DNA from: Halisarca cf. caerulea
Lineage: Eukaryota > Porifera > Demospongiae > Chondrillida > Halisarcidae
Assembly (NCBI GenBank): GCA_963170055.1
Contig: CAUJGJ010000085.1
Span: 2,037,701-2,090,200, forward strand
Direction of reading: 5' to 3'
Length of the DNA stretch: 52,500 nucleotides
The notes under the pieces are model-generated. The model saw nothing but the letters and a program-made list of their open reading frames with translations. It had not been told where the DNA came from and did not search any database. Shown here one piece after another: positions 22,795 to 33,584 of the stretch; the first letter of the stretch is position 1, and the number at the start of each line of letters is the position of its first letter. The position numbers and the translations under genes are program-made.

Positions 22795-22852
22795 ACAAAC
22801 TATACTTTGGTATCCTGTTCTGAATGTTGCAGAGAGGAATTTCATTCAAGAC
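22795..22852 (+). promoter_or_regulatory. Probable 5'UTR 3' splice site before D-type genes
   Basis: GGTATCCTGTTCTGAATG, TTGCAG, then AGAGGAATTTCATTCAAGAC leads to the ATG. A pyrimidine-containing stretch ending in CAG, conserved in all three D genes (ending TACAG in D3), suggests a 5'UTR intron. Not proven. Confidence 0.35.
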
Positions 22853-24457
22853 ATGAACCCCAAAGCTTATACAGCATGCAGAATACTGAGCATGCTACTA
22901 GTATGCGGAGCTGCACATGATACAATAGCCAAAAGCTGTGTTTCTAACTATGAGGAGCTTGTCGAGACGTTCCACAGCAATGCCCACAACAGATACAGTT
23001 TGTATCAGACATTTTACCCGCAAAATCAAAATCTACCATATGCAGTGGACATTAACTATCAAACAGTCCAACCAAATGGAGATAAGGCCCAAATCATCAC
23101 TCTGAAAACATTTGATGACTACAAATGCAATGTTACCGGGTGGCGATGGATCTCTTCACCTGTCTTCATTTTCGCGAGGCCGGAATATCTAAATGTTGTA
23201 ATGCTCTATACACTCAACCATTTCAGAGTGTGGATCACTCCCACAGTTACACTGACTGTACCCCGTCCCTGTCCTAACGATACACTTGATTTCCTCACAC
23301 AAATGACAAGCTTGGTGAGTGAGAGAATAGGAATATACACACACTGCACATGCATATTATTATTCACAATATCATTAATTCCCTCAACATGCATGCAGGC
23401 TGATAGTTACGCTCTTAAAATGGTGGACGAATGGCATCCTTCACGGTCAGGGAATGTTGTCTTAAAGTGCCAATCTGAAGGTGCCATAGGGTTTCAAGAA
23501 GAGATAAGCCAGTCTCAGGACACAACGTTCCACAAGATGACAAATTTTGCCTTCTTTGTTTGTGTCATACTTGGAGTATCTATGTTATTGATAAAAACTG
23601 TACTGATGCTGAAATGGAACTTGAAATACTGGGTTGAGTTGAGCTACACATATTCTTACAGGTATTACGGATTGCTATGGGCAATGACAAGCTTCACAAC
23701 CATTGTAGTACCTATATTACTATACTTAGACACAACAATTGTACTTGCAAGCTACCCTGAGTATGGTGAGGTGGTTCAATACTCCACATGTATATTGCTA
23801 CTAGCTTTGGCAATTTTACCCGGAATACCCATATCGGCATACTTCGCATACAAGACTAAGCCACCTGTTATTCCATACTGCCTTCTCGTACCGGTCGCTA
23901 TAGTGTTTTGTTGCTGCAATACACGACGTGCCAAGTCACTTGTGCTTAGTATTGCAATGTGGATTAACATCATAGCTATGGAGGGAGTCATTTTTCATGG
24001 ATTAATAATTATATTCTTGGGAATTCTTGCTGAGCCTTTTACTGTCTTTACAAATATACTGATATTACTCCTTGCCATTTTCTGTATCATTAACATACTA
24101 GCATTGCTATTCACCATTTCTGCCTACATCTTCACTCCCAAAAATCTCAGACCACAAGGACAAGGGAAAACTATGTTACACGCTTTACTACTCATTCCAC
24201 TGCTGGCTATGGTCTCATGTTTGTGCTATGCCATTGGCTCTGTGGGATACCTCCTCAATGGAGGTGGCAATCAAGGCAATGTCGTATCTTTTGTGAGTTC
24301 CTTTGCGTTTCCTCTCATCCTTGGATCTATCACATTTGGGCTCAAGATACTCATAACGAAATGGCTGGACAAACTGCCGAAATGTGAACCACTAATTGAG
24401 CACTCTCGAGACATCAATGTCGTGCACAATGAAGAATTAAACGAACCTACAATTTAG
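22853..24457 (+). CDS. Array gene D1: intact multi-pass membrane protein (subfamily D)
   Basis: Exons 22853-23314 and 23399-24457 encode 506 residues after removal of an 84-bp phase-0 intron (TTG/GTGAGT ... CAG/GCT). Signal peptide about 1-24; ectodomain with SCVSNYEEL, YKCNVTGWRW and PCPNDT Cys contexts; stalk Cys at LKC. First span about 202-224, then six more; loop FTPKNLRPQGQGKTML (Asn where all paralogues have His). The tail lacks the LLP end of A and C types and finishes NEELNEPTI. Oddly, the intron is a multiple of three and stop-free, so the unspliced message encodes 534 residues with 28 extra residues between ectodomain and stalk; D2 and D3 have stops in this intron. The ATG is the one shared with D2 and D3. 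Function unknown. Confidence 0.87.
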   Translation: MNPKAYTACRILSMLLVCGAAHDTIAKSCVSNYEELVETFHSNAHNRYSLYQTFYPQNQNLPYAVDINYQTVQPNGDKAQIITLKTFDDYKCNVTGWRWISSPVFIFARPEYLNVVMLYTLNHFRVWITPTVTLTVPRPCPNDTLDFLTQMTSLVSERIGIYTHCTCILLFTISLIPSTCMQADSYALKMVDEWHPSRSGNVVLKCQSEGAIGFQEEISQSQDTTFHKMTNFAFFVCVILGVSMLLIKTVLMLKWNLKYWVELSYTYSYRYYGLLWAMTSFTTIVVPILLYLDTTIVLASYPEYGEVVQYSTCILLLALAILPGIPISAYFAYKTKPPVIPYCLLVPVAIVFCCCNTRRAKSLVLSIAMWINIIAMEGVIFHGLIIIFLGILAEPFTVFTNILILLLAIFCIINILALLFTISAYIFTPKNLRPQGQGKTMLHALLLIPLLAMVSCLCYAIGSVGYLLNGGGNQGNVVSFVSSFAFPLILGSITFGLKILITKWLDKLPKCEPLIEHSRDINVVHNEELNEPTI

Positions 24458-24545
24458 TCCTAATCAGCTATATGCAGAGGTTGTATACACAACTATTACA
24501 ATAATATTAATATGGTTTTGAATTAAATATTATATTACATGAATT

Positions 24546-26640
24546 GAAGAGTTTAGAAGCCAGTTATAACCCGCCTCGTTGAATGGCATTATAAGCACAG
24601 TAGCAGTGTGATCTGTATTACTCTATGTTATGACAGTGCTGGGAAAATACAGATCGTTGTGATTATTAATGCCATAAAATTCGGAGGCGGGTTGTAACCT
24701 ATACTAATAGATGGCAGCTTCACTCCTCATGGGATCTTCTTAAACATGCCTGGTGTTTGAAATGCAGTGCCAGTCAAAAGCAATGGAACAATAACAATAA
24801 TAAATTTGTCACATGTGTAAACATGGCATAAAGACCTAATATGTTAACAACCACCCTCATTTGTAGCACAGCAAAGGTCAATGTAGCCCTCGATATTTGA
24901 TCATGGAAACATATGCCCGCATTACTAACAAAAATCTTACACCGAATTAATCATACATGATCATACATATACTGTACGCCCTCAAATTTTGTGGGATGAA
25001 ACTATTGTGGATTGGTGATTTTCACAATCTTAACAGTTTTATTTTCACAAATCCTCCTTAAATCCTAAATTCATTTAGCCTTTTATTGATATAAACTTTG
25101 TCTGCGGATGAAAGTCGTTAGAGAAAAAGCACTGCAGTACTTTTCAACAATTCCTGTTCTTTTGAGTCAACAACCATTTTGGCCATTGCACAAGAATTTA
25201 ACTTTAATTTTTGGAAGCTTAATTTTCACTTATGACTCTCAATCCGCAAAAAACACAAAAGTTTCACCCCGTGAAAATTTGAGCACATATGGTAGTATGT
25301 AGATAAAAAAGAGCCAAAAATATCCACTATAAATTCTAACCCTTCTTCTATCATAGCTGATACAAACATGCAGTACCCATGCCACATCTTTTTTTACTTC
25401 AAAAGTAGATAATATTATCTGTTAGAATAAATAAATAGAAATTTGTGGAGGCTTTATACCTCTGCTGTCCCCAATATATAGTCATGCTTCATAAGTTTTT
25501 TTGGGCCGCCGGAAGGCGGCCCTATATTGTTTTTACTTTCACCGGAAGTGTCCGGAACGTCCGGAACGATGTCTAGATATATATATGTCAACAACATGGC
25601 GGACGCAAAGTCGGTACGTAATCTTTCGGCTATATTTCGGTAAAATTCATTCGTTCGCTTCTGATTTTATCAGCGAAGAGTCTTTTCGACCAGAAGAGTT
25701 CTTCGAAGACGATTTCCAAGCGATTCGAGTTTCCAGGGCCGTGGGCGGCCCACGAGTTTTTTAAACTCGAATCGCTTGTTTTTTTTAATTTTATAAGGTA
25801 AGCTGGGCTCTCCACAGGATTTTTCAAAGCATAGTGCTCCAATTAACCCCTCCCCCCAGAAACAGATAAGGGACAATGGTTTTGCAGTGTGATGCTTTAG
25901 CATTCCTGAGTATGATTCCAGTACTGACTCCTGACTGTATGCTGCAACAGGTGCTAGCTAGAGGTGAATTGATTGTTACCTGTATGGCTTCACTTAGGGA
26001 TGAGGGGAATATGCTGGCATAGATTTGGGAATAATAGGTGTTGGAATTTTGCAGGCATAATGCGGGAATAATCGGTGTTTATACTGGCATATACAATGCC
26101 AAGTGACTCTAAATGGCTACCAACAGCTCAACTAGTACTCTGAGTACTACGAGAGTGTAATTAGTCTAGTGAGTCAATCAGTACAAGTTGTAGTGGTGAA
26201 ATTCCTATCAATTGAGAACCTGTATATTGATCTTCGCAGCTTATTGGCAACCATGTTGAATGACAGTCGCTGTAGTGCTGCATGTGTTTACTTAAAGTTT
26301 TAAAGGAATAATTGGTAAATTTGAAAGCATAATGGGATTGAACCTTGAGCACAGGAGCATAGCATAAATGGAGCTTTTCAGAGCATATTCCCCTCATCCC
26401 TAGCTTCACTATACAGGTCAAAATTGTCTCACTTGTGTGGCTTCACCCACAGGAAATAATCACACAGAATCTCTAGAAATGGAAGGTATAAGGCTATGTG
26501 AAGGCATGGCGCTCTACTTCGCAAGGATAGTGGAGAGCTATACTTGAGTATTGCTGCATGGGGAGAACCCTGGTAAGCATGTGGTAAAATATGGTATAAC
26601 CACAGTTGTAGTAGCCATATACTAGTAGTGACGGCCCTGT
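24546..26640. other. Intergenic: orphan A-type 3' flank plus repeats
   Basis: 24,700-24,930 (GATGGCAGCTTCACTCCTCA, ATGTTAACAACCACCCTCAT, GGTCAATGTAGCCCTCG) and 25,320-25,400 match the 3' flank of A-type genes although the gene before it is D-type. A CGAAAATT-family element lies at about 24,969-25,295 and a structured repeat at 25,495-25,790. No gene recognised. Confidence 0.6.
25495..25790. repeat. Hairpin-rich repeat
   Basis: Contains the palindrome GGGCCGCCGGAAGGCGGCCC (25,503-25,522) and an inverted pair AAGCGATTCGAGTTT / AAACTCGAATCGCTT (25,718-25,732 and 25,763-25,777). It is more GC-rich than its surroundings. An 87-codon frame crosses it, but it has no recognised similarity. Confidence 0.6.
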
Positions 26641-26810
26641 CTAGGACATATCCTTTGACATTTAGCTGCAGCTACTCCACTTTATCCATGTTGACAACAG
26701 AGATAATGTAATACATTGAACATGAAAGTGGTATGCAAGCGTTCTCTGATCACAAACTTTAACTGTTACAGTCTGATAATAAACCAACAAATACCAACTG
26801 AGAGACACAA
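26640..26810. repeat. A-type 5' upstream block (sixth copy, directly before a gene fragment)
   Basis: TTTAGCTGCAGCTACTCCAC, GGTATGCAAGCGTTCTCTGA and AACTGAGAGACACAAG in the usual order. The expected leader and exon 1 are missing: a short CAGGGGCGTAGC repeat remnant follows and then exon 2 material. Confidence 0.65.
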
Positions 26811-26864
26811 GACATGTATTCAGGGGCGTAGCTCCATTGTTTCCTGGTTGCCAGGAAACCCCCC

Positions 26865-27385
26865 TCATTCTCATACCAGTCACCATAATCTGTTGCTGTA
26901 GTACAAAGCATGCCAAGTTCCTTGTGTTTGGGGTAGCAATGCATGTGGTTTGTTCTCATGACAGTCATAATTGGTGAAATTCATGGACTGTGTATAATAT
27001 TAGCAATACTAGCTGAACCTTTCACCGCAATTACAAACATGCTGACATTATTTCTTGGAATACTCTGCGTCATTAACATACCAGGGAAAACCATGTTATG
27101 TGCTGTTACAGTACTACTCATTCCACTTTTGGCTATGGTCTCATGATTGTACTATTCCATTGGCTTTTTGGGATCATACCTCATCAACCAAAATACCCAG
27201 CAGGGAAATGCCCTATCCCTTTGAGTTCTTCAGCCTTTCCTATCATCCTTGGAGCTGTGACCTTTGGCCTCAAGAAACTCATAACAAAATGGCTGAAGAG
27301 TCCACCCAACAGGCAGCACAGAGAATGTGAAGACAGTTAAACAGATTCTGAAGAAGAAGTACCTGAGATAATATTGCTGCCTTGA
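26865..27385 (+). pseudogene. Decayed exon 2 fragment (subfamily A)
   Basis: Recognisable pieces in several frames: LIPVTI-like start with a reduced Cys run, FVLMTVIIGEIHGLCIILAI (26,946-), LAEPFTAITN, then a jump from CVINI straight to GKTMLCAV, then LINQNTQQGNAL and a tail EEVPEIILLP ending at 27,385. About 66 bp coding the conserved FTISAYIFTPKHLRPQ loop region are deleted, and there are at least three frameshifts. No exon 1. Clearly dead. Confidence 0.85.
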
Positions 27386-27421
<36 letters not shown>

Positions 27422-28202
27422 AGCCTTGCTTATAAGGCCAGTACATATGCTAAGAATTACATTAAAAGAATTGCAAGCATGTACTCATTGTCAGTGTATA
27501 ACTGCATAATACTCATTTATTATCAATGATGATACTGCACTTCACTCAGTATAATGAATATTAGTCATTTTATCAAATTACATCAAAGTATACTGTCTAA
27601 GTACTGTATGTAAACATAATTAGTGGATGGGGGGAGCTTATAAGTACAAATGCATCAGACAGCATAATATTATCCAGAGGTTTGTAAAATGCGGTTCATT
27701 GTTGCCTAGACCCTTACCCTATACCAATGAGTATGTCATGTGATATCACAACAAAATGACATTTGAGTCCTGATCACCTCTAAAACACAACCTGATGTCA
27801 CTTGCATGTTATGACTTTTAAAGATCAAATTTATTTAGCCTAACAGGTAGCCTTTAAAATGGTTGCAAACGGGGTTCTGGTAATAACCCCCCCCCCCCCC
27901 CCCCTCCCACACACACACATACAATGTACAAAGCTTCAGTTGGAAATGCTGGAATATTGGTACCTCATGCATGAGGGTCTTAAGTACTGTGTGTCAGTTA
28001 AGCTGCTCTTAAAGCGACGTGTGTTCTTACAACACACAGCAGCCACATATACCATTAATTAGTAAACTTACACCTAGGACATGTAAACTAACAATAGTAT
28101 GAATGTACACTAAGAGGGTCATTGCAATGATAAATATACACATGTTGGAAGGGTAAAATCATAAATTCCCTTGTGTTAAACAGTTACAGTGGGATGTGAA
28201 TA
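27386..28202. other. Intergenic; (AT)n run and C run, no gene
   Basis: (AT)n at 27,391-27,418 and a run of about 16 C at 27,887-27,904. The first 170 bp match the A-type 3' flank. Confidence 0.6.
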
Positions 28203-29983
28203 ATGAGTAGAAGAGGGGCCATAAGTGTACTGTGCATCTTGCTCCTATTATTTGGATTTGAATATGACACAACAGTTGGCAAATGTGTCTCTGACTATGA
28301 AGACTTCCAGAACAAGACTTTCAGCAATGTTCAGAATGGGTACAACTTATACAAGAAATTCTATCCAAGAAATCAACACCTACCCTATGCAGTAGACATA
28401 ACCTATCAAACAGTCCTTCCAAACGGACAAGAGTTAAAGATAACAGATTCCAATTGCAACATCACTACATGGAGATGGCTTTCGTCTCCAATTTTTCTGT
28501 TTTCACCACCAGGGCTACTTAATGGTCTCGCTATCATGACACTGAACTACTTCAGAGAGTGGACAACTCCTTCAGTGATCCTAAATGTACCCTACCCTTG
28601 TCCCAACAGAACACATGAATTTCTCGTTCTCATGACGAGTTTGGTGAGTTCGTCTGAACCATACAGATCACACATACATACCTAGTATATACAGTTAGAT
28701 CTCACTTATCTGCACACATCAGTTCAGGATAAAATAGCACTGCCAGATAAAGACAGGGAACTGCATGGATAAATGAGGGAGCAGTATAGCGTACAGTATG
28801 ATTATTACACATTTGTTCTAATCAAAACTGTTATGGAAGGTGGGGGAAATGGATATCTGAGGTGCAGATAAGTGAGGTATTACATGCAGTTACTGTAATG
28901 TACAGTGTATCAATCTAAGACTTACATACTATTACTACAATATAATTATTATGTCCTATGCAGGCAAACAACTACGCTCGCGGGCAATACGTGCCTACTG
29001 AACCTTCTGGTAGTGCTGTTGAAACCTGCATCACTGGTCATTTCCAAAGATATGACATTGGTGGTGACAATGTTATTATATTAAGTGGAGTCATGTTTGG
29101 CTCAGGAATGCTATTTGCAATTACACTGATCCTACTAGGATATGTCCTGGCACTGAAGTGGAACCTCAAGGACATGGTTGAACTAAGCTACACATACTCT
29201 TACAGACACTACGGAGTGTGGTGGGGGGTGACCTGCTTCAAAACAATGGCAATATTCACAATTCATTTATTTTATATAGTACATTTAATAGCTGAATTTT
29301 TTGAATCCATTCATAGCTATGGGTTAGGCCAGTCTCTTGCAGGTACTGTACTAGCAATCACTGTTATACCTGGAATACCAATAGCCACATATTTTACATG
29401 CAAAACAAAACCACCTGCTGTTCCCTGCATTATTCTTATACCAGTCACTGTATTATGTTGCTGCAATAAACGACATGCTGAAGTATTTGTGTTGGGCATT
29501 GCAATGTGGGTCAACATCATGGGAGACATATTAGGTATAATTCACGGATTGTGTATACTGGTGGCAATACTAGCTGAGCCTTTTGCAGTCATTACAAACA
29601 CTCTGGCATTATTTCTTGGAGTCTTCTGTGTCATTAACATACTAGCATTGCTATTCACCATTTCTGCCCACATCTTCACTCCCAAACATCTCAGACCACA
29701 AGGACAAGGGAAAACCATGTTACGTGCTGTATTACTCATTCCACTGCTGGCCATGATCACATGTTTCTGTATTTCAATTGGCTCTTTGGGATACCTCATC
29801 AATCAAAATACCCGTCAGGGAAATGCCCTATCTCTTTTGAGTTCTTCAATCTTTCCTATCGTCATTGGAGCTACTACTTTTGGTCTCAAGAAGCTCATAA
29901 CAAAATGGCTGGAAAGTCCACCAAACACACAAGAAAGAAAAGATGACTATACGGTTTTGGAACAGGCTACCCTGCTACCTTGA
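28203..29983 (+). CDS. Array gene C: intact multi-pass membrane protein
   Basis: Exons 28203-28643 and 28964-29983 (320-bp phase-0 intron) encode 486 residues. The signal peptide is shorter (MSRRGAISVLCILLLLFGF). The ectodomain keeps KCVSDYEDF, NCNITTWRW and PCPNRT; the stalk Cys is in ETCITG. The first span and YSYRHYGVWWGVTC are A-like, while spans 2-3 diverge. The middle loop has only CCC (LCCCNKR). The conserved loop reads AHIFTPKHLRPQGQGKTML. The tail, VLEQATLLP, contains a canonical acidic di-leucine sorting motif (E-Q-A-T-L-L) of the type bound by AP adaptors, suggesting endocytosis or lysosomal sorting; this is inference. The intron carries a small inverted-repeat element. Confidence 0.87.
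28691..28898. mobile_element. Small inverted-repeat element in the intron of gene C
   Basis: TAGATCTCACTTATCTGCA (28,696-) and TGCAGATAAGTGAGGTATTA (28,863-) are inverted copies close to ACAGT / TACTGTA ends, consistent with a decayed pogo-like element. It explains why this intron is 320 bp instead of 80-100. Confidence 0.6.
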
Positions 29984-32900
29984 CCCAAAGTATACATGTT
30001 TATAGTCTGGCTGTGCACAACAAAATCGATACAATTGATTGAAAATTGACTTTAACTGTAAACTTTAAGTGTGTTTTTGTAAATAGCATCCACACATGAG
30101 AATTACATATTATCAATATAAACTACAGTATATAATGGCATTGCACCATGATCTATAAACTAGTCATAAAACACACTTGACTTGGTAATAAAACTCGGAA
30201 GTCACTAAAGCACGGTAGAGAGGTGCAGTGGCCCACTTAAAATCTCAGTCATTCCTGGAATATAATTGTGTGCATGCATGTACGTACATGGGGTAAAACG
30301 TTTGGACTAAGGATGGGCGATATTGGTTTTAATCAGCCACAATTACTGCTCAACAAAATTCATGAGTATCACGACAATTGTCCAGTTACTGTACTGCATG
30401 GAATCCTAAAATATTTGTGTGAATGCAACAAACCACACGCCTGGGTATGCCTAACCAAATTTTACACTGACACATGAATCAGAAAGAGGTAACAAATGGA
30501 TATATGCAATTATTATCCTGATAGTCACGATATTACGATAATCATGATGTCAAAAATTACAGACAATATGATTGTCGCTGGAAAAAATATCATGATTATC
30601 ACGATTATTAAAATACTACCCAACCCTAGTTTCGGACATGCATGAGTAGAGGCATATAGGTATTTCAGGTAATCGTATAGACTATGAAGAGTTTGACAAA
30701 TATTATTACTGTAACAGTGGAACCTGTCTATTGTGGTCACTGTGTAATGCAGCCACCTGTCTATACCAGCCACTAATTCTTCTCCGAATCAGCAGTAATG
30801 TATGGTATTCTACCTCATTAAAGCAGCCACCTGTCTATAACAGCCAAAAAATTTCGCCCCAATGGTGACCGCAATAGACAGGTTCCACTGTATTATTAGG
30901 ATACAATGTTTTTCCTGCATGCAGTACTCCTCCAAAATAGTATTGTTACATGGTATAATGTACATAAATTACCTATGGGCATTATACCCACACACCAACA
31001 AGAAAGTGAAACTTGTAAGCTCAAGCACATTGTTTACATCCAAACACATATTTTAACCATGTTTACATAAAACATAAATCCCTCCTCACAACCTGGAGTA
31101 TGTTAGCAGGTAAACTGTCAACCACAAGAATTCTACCATAAATGGTTACTGCAGACATTTTCTAATACAAACTGTCCTACTTAAGGTAGCAGTAATGGCT
31201 AAAGTGACATGCTCAGAATTTTCTAATGTTTGAGGATATGATAAAGGCATGACTGGGTATACATGATTTCTGCTGTTAAATTTCACGAAATGCTCATCAC
31301 AAAGCCATGCAAAAATACTGCAAAAAGTTTTGTTTGTAATTGGAATTTCGCACCTCAAGCAATCATGCTGATGAGGTAATTGGCACTATAGGAAAGCATA
31401 ATAGGGTGTGAAATCCTTTTCTCACAGAATCACAAATTCTCTTTTTATATGAGGCATTTCTGAGAGTGAAATGAACGTTCTATCACAACATATATCTAGT
31501 GATCTTTTGCAGTGATATGCTATTGATTTATATTTGTCGCCAAACAATCAAGGCGTCGCAATGTTGTATAAGTGCGTGTAGATAAATTCGAATGATAGAA
31601 AATTGCCTATATCTCGTCGTTCTTTCAAAATTAGCTCACAAAACAATTTCTTCAGATGTTAAGCTAACTTTAGATGTTAACTACAGAAATACGAGCACTG
31701 CACTGCACATGAGGAAAAGATGGTTTTAAGCACAAACATAGTCATTCGGACATGATTAGACAAAATACGTAATATACGTATGTGTGAAATCCCCTACTGT
31801 GTCCTATATCATGCTGTGCATTGTTGAACATTCACACATGCACAGTTTAAATTTGCATTACTATAGAGAATAAGGTAAGCATTCGGACAGTGCCTGACCC
31901 TGTATTTCCATGTTTCGGCCAGCTGATACACAGTACAGGAACCACTAACTACATAATATAGACAAAAAATATTTCATATTTTATTTCACCTAAACATAAT
32001 TTGTGTGCTTTGGAAGTTCAACGTGTATCTCAAAGATATAGCATGCCATGTGCTTGTTGTAAGCAAAAATTTTAAATTACATTTTCAGTTTACACTAGCT
32101 GACATACTGTGTGGGGACTAGCTATAACAACACGGCATTCACACACAGGCAAAGTAACTGTTGTAGAAAAAACCTGTCCATGAAGACCACCCAATATACA
32201 AGTATAGTAGCGATCTCTGTAAACAGATGCATGATCCTTATAATATTATATAGAAGTACATAGAATTTTAATTTAGTGCCATTGAAATGGCACATATGTA
32301 GGTCACAATACAAACAAAGTGGCCTCTGTAGACAGGTGGTCCTTAAATACAGGTGGCCGGTCTGTAAGACAGAAATTACTCAAGTCCATACACACCATAA
32401 CAACACTACTCATGAAAGAATACAGTGCGGGAATTACCGTAGAGCGGGAAACTTTCGTGAGGTAATATTTTCGTTATATTCGCGAATTGCATGGATTTGC
32501 AAAACTTTAACTGCGAAAATTTCGACAGATGCGCACTAAAATCGGGAAAACAGCATGCTGTAACAAGATTCTATAAGGAATGGAGCGTTAAACTCAGCAA
32601 AAAGCACGCTCCGAACTTCAAATGGTCTAGAAATGGACGCAAACGACTTGAAACGTAACAAAACGCAAATAAAAATCTTCACATCGCGAAAATAAAACTC
32701 GCGAAAATTACATTTTACTTCGATTCGTGAAAATTTATGCCGCGAAAATTTCCCGCTCTACGGTATGGTCCCCATAGTAATAACAGCCCCGGTATAACAC
32801 AGCAGAATCTCAGAATAATCAAGAGCCCCACATAGTACATCTGCAAACAATGAAGAGATCATGCCACCCCATTTAGCACTACAGTACCAACCTGCCTACA

Positions 32901-33584
32901 AAGACCACTCAGCACAAAACAATAACAGTCTCTGCATGTAGCAAAGTGCATTGCATGTTCTTGTATTAAAAGTATAGTATACACTGAAGTGGCCCAATGG
33001 CCAATGTATGCAGTCACATAGGCAGATGGTCCTTGAGAGGGTGTACTGGCAGTCTATAATATACAGGCTTCACCGCATGTCACGGAATAGTTGTTGGACT
33101 GGTGACATCATTACTATTCAAATGAAGTTGGGGAGATCTCTTTGAGTGCACGTACCTCAACAATTGATATAATACTTGTATGGAATATGGAAACCATATG
33201 CATACCACACAATGTGGGAAATGAGGGGAGATTCTAGGAATTAGGACATACGTAGCAGGATCCGTACTGAAAATGGAAGGAGCAGTATATATTTTCACAG
33301 TTGAGTACTAGGAATCAAAAATGTATAAACATTGACAGAATTTCTAAGGTAAATATGCATCACGTGCCATAACCTGCAGCTGGCTAGTGCATAGACATAA
33401 CACAGCCATGTACTAAAAGCAATAAAATGCACACACATACCTAATTTAAGAAGAGATGCAAGTTATACAGTACAATTATCTTGACAGGGTTACGAACAAG
33501 TGAAGAAATTATTACTGAAAATTGTAACAAACTATACTTTGGTATCCTGTTCTGAATGTTGCAGAGAGGGATTTCATTCAAGAC
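29984..33584. other. Intergenic of duplication copy 2
   Basis: Contains the hAT-like element (about 30,308-30,628), the pogo-like element (30,715-30,890) and the inserted 327-bp element. No gene recognised. Confidence 0.55.
32437..32763. mobile_element. 327-bp TA-flanked inverted-repeat element with a documented empty site
   Basis: Ends CCGTAGAGCGGGAAACTTTC and GAAAATTTCCCGCTCTACGG, flanked by TA (32,435-32,436; 32,764-32,765). In copy 1 (about 22,032) and in the D3 unit (about 36,985) the sequence reads straight through AATTATGGTCC. So it inserted after both duplications. No transposase. Confidence 0.88.

Larger units (their letters stand above)
19240..24545 (+). repeat. Segmental duplication, copy 1 (C-type 3' part through D1)
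   Basis: Nearly co-linear with 29,610-35,290: the C-type exon end, 3.2 kb of intergenic DNA (shared hAT-like and pogo-like elements) and a D-type gene. Homology starts inside coding sequence and ends about 90 bp after the D1 stop codon (ATATTACATG). Confidence 0.85.
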
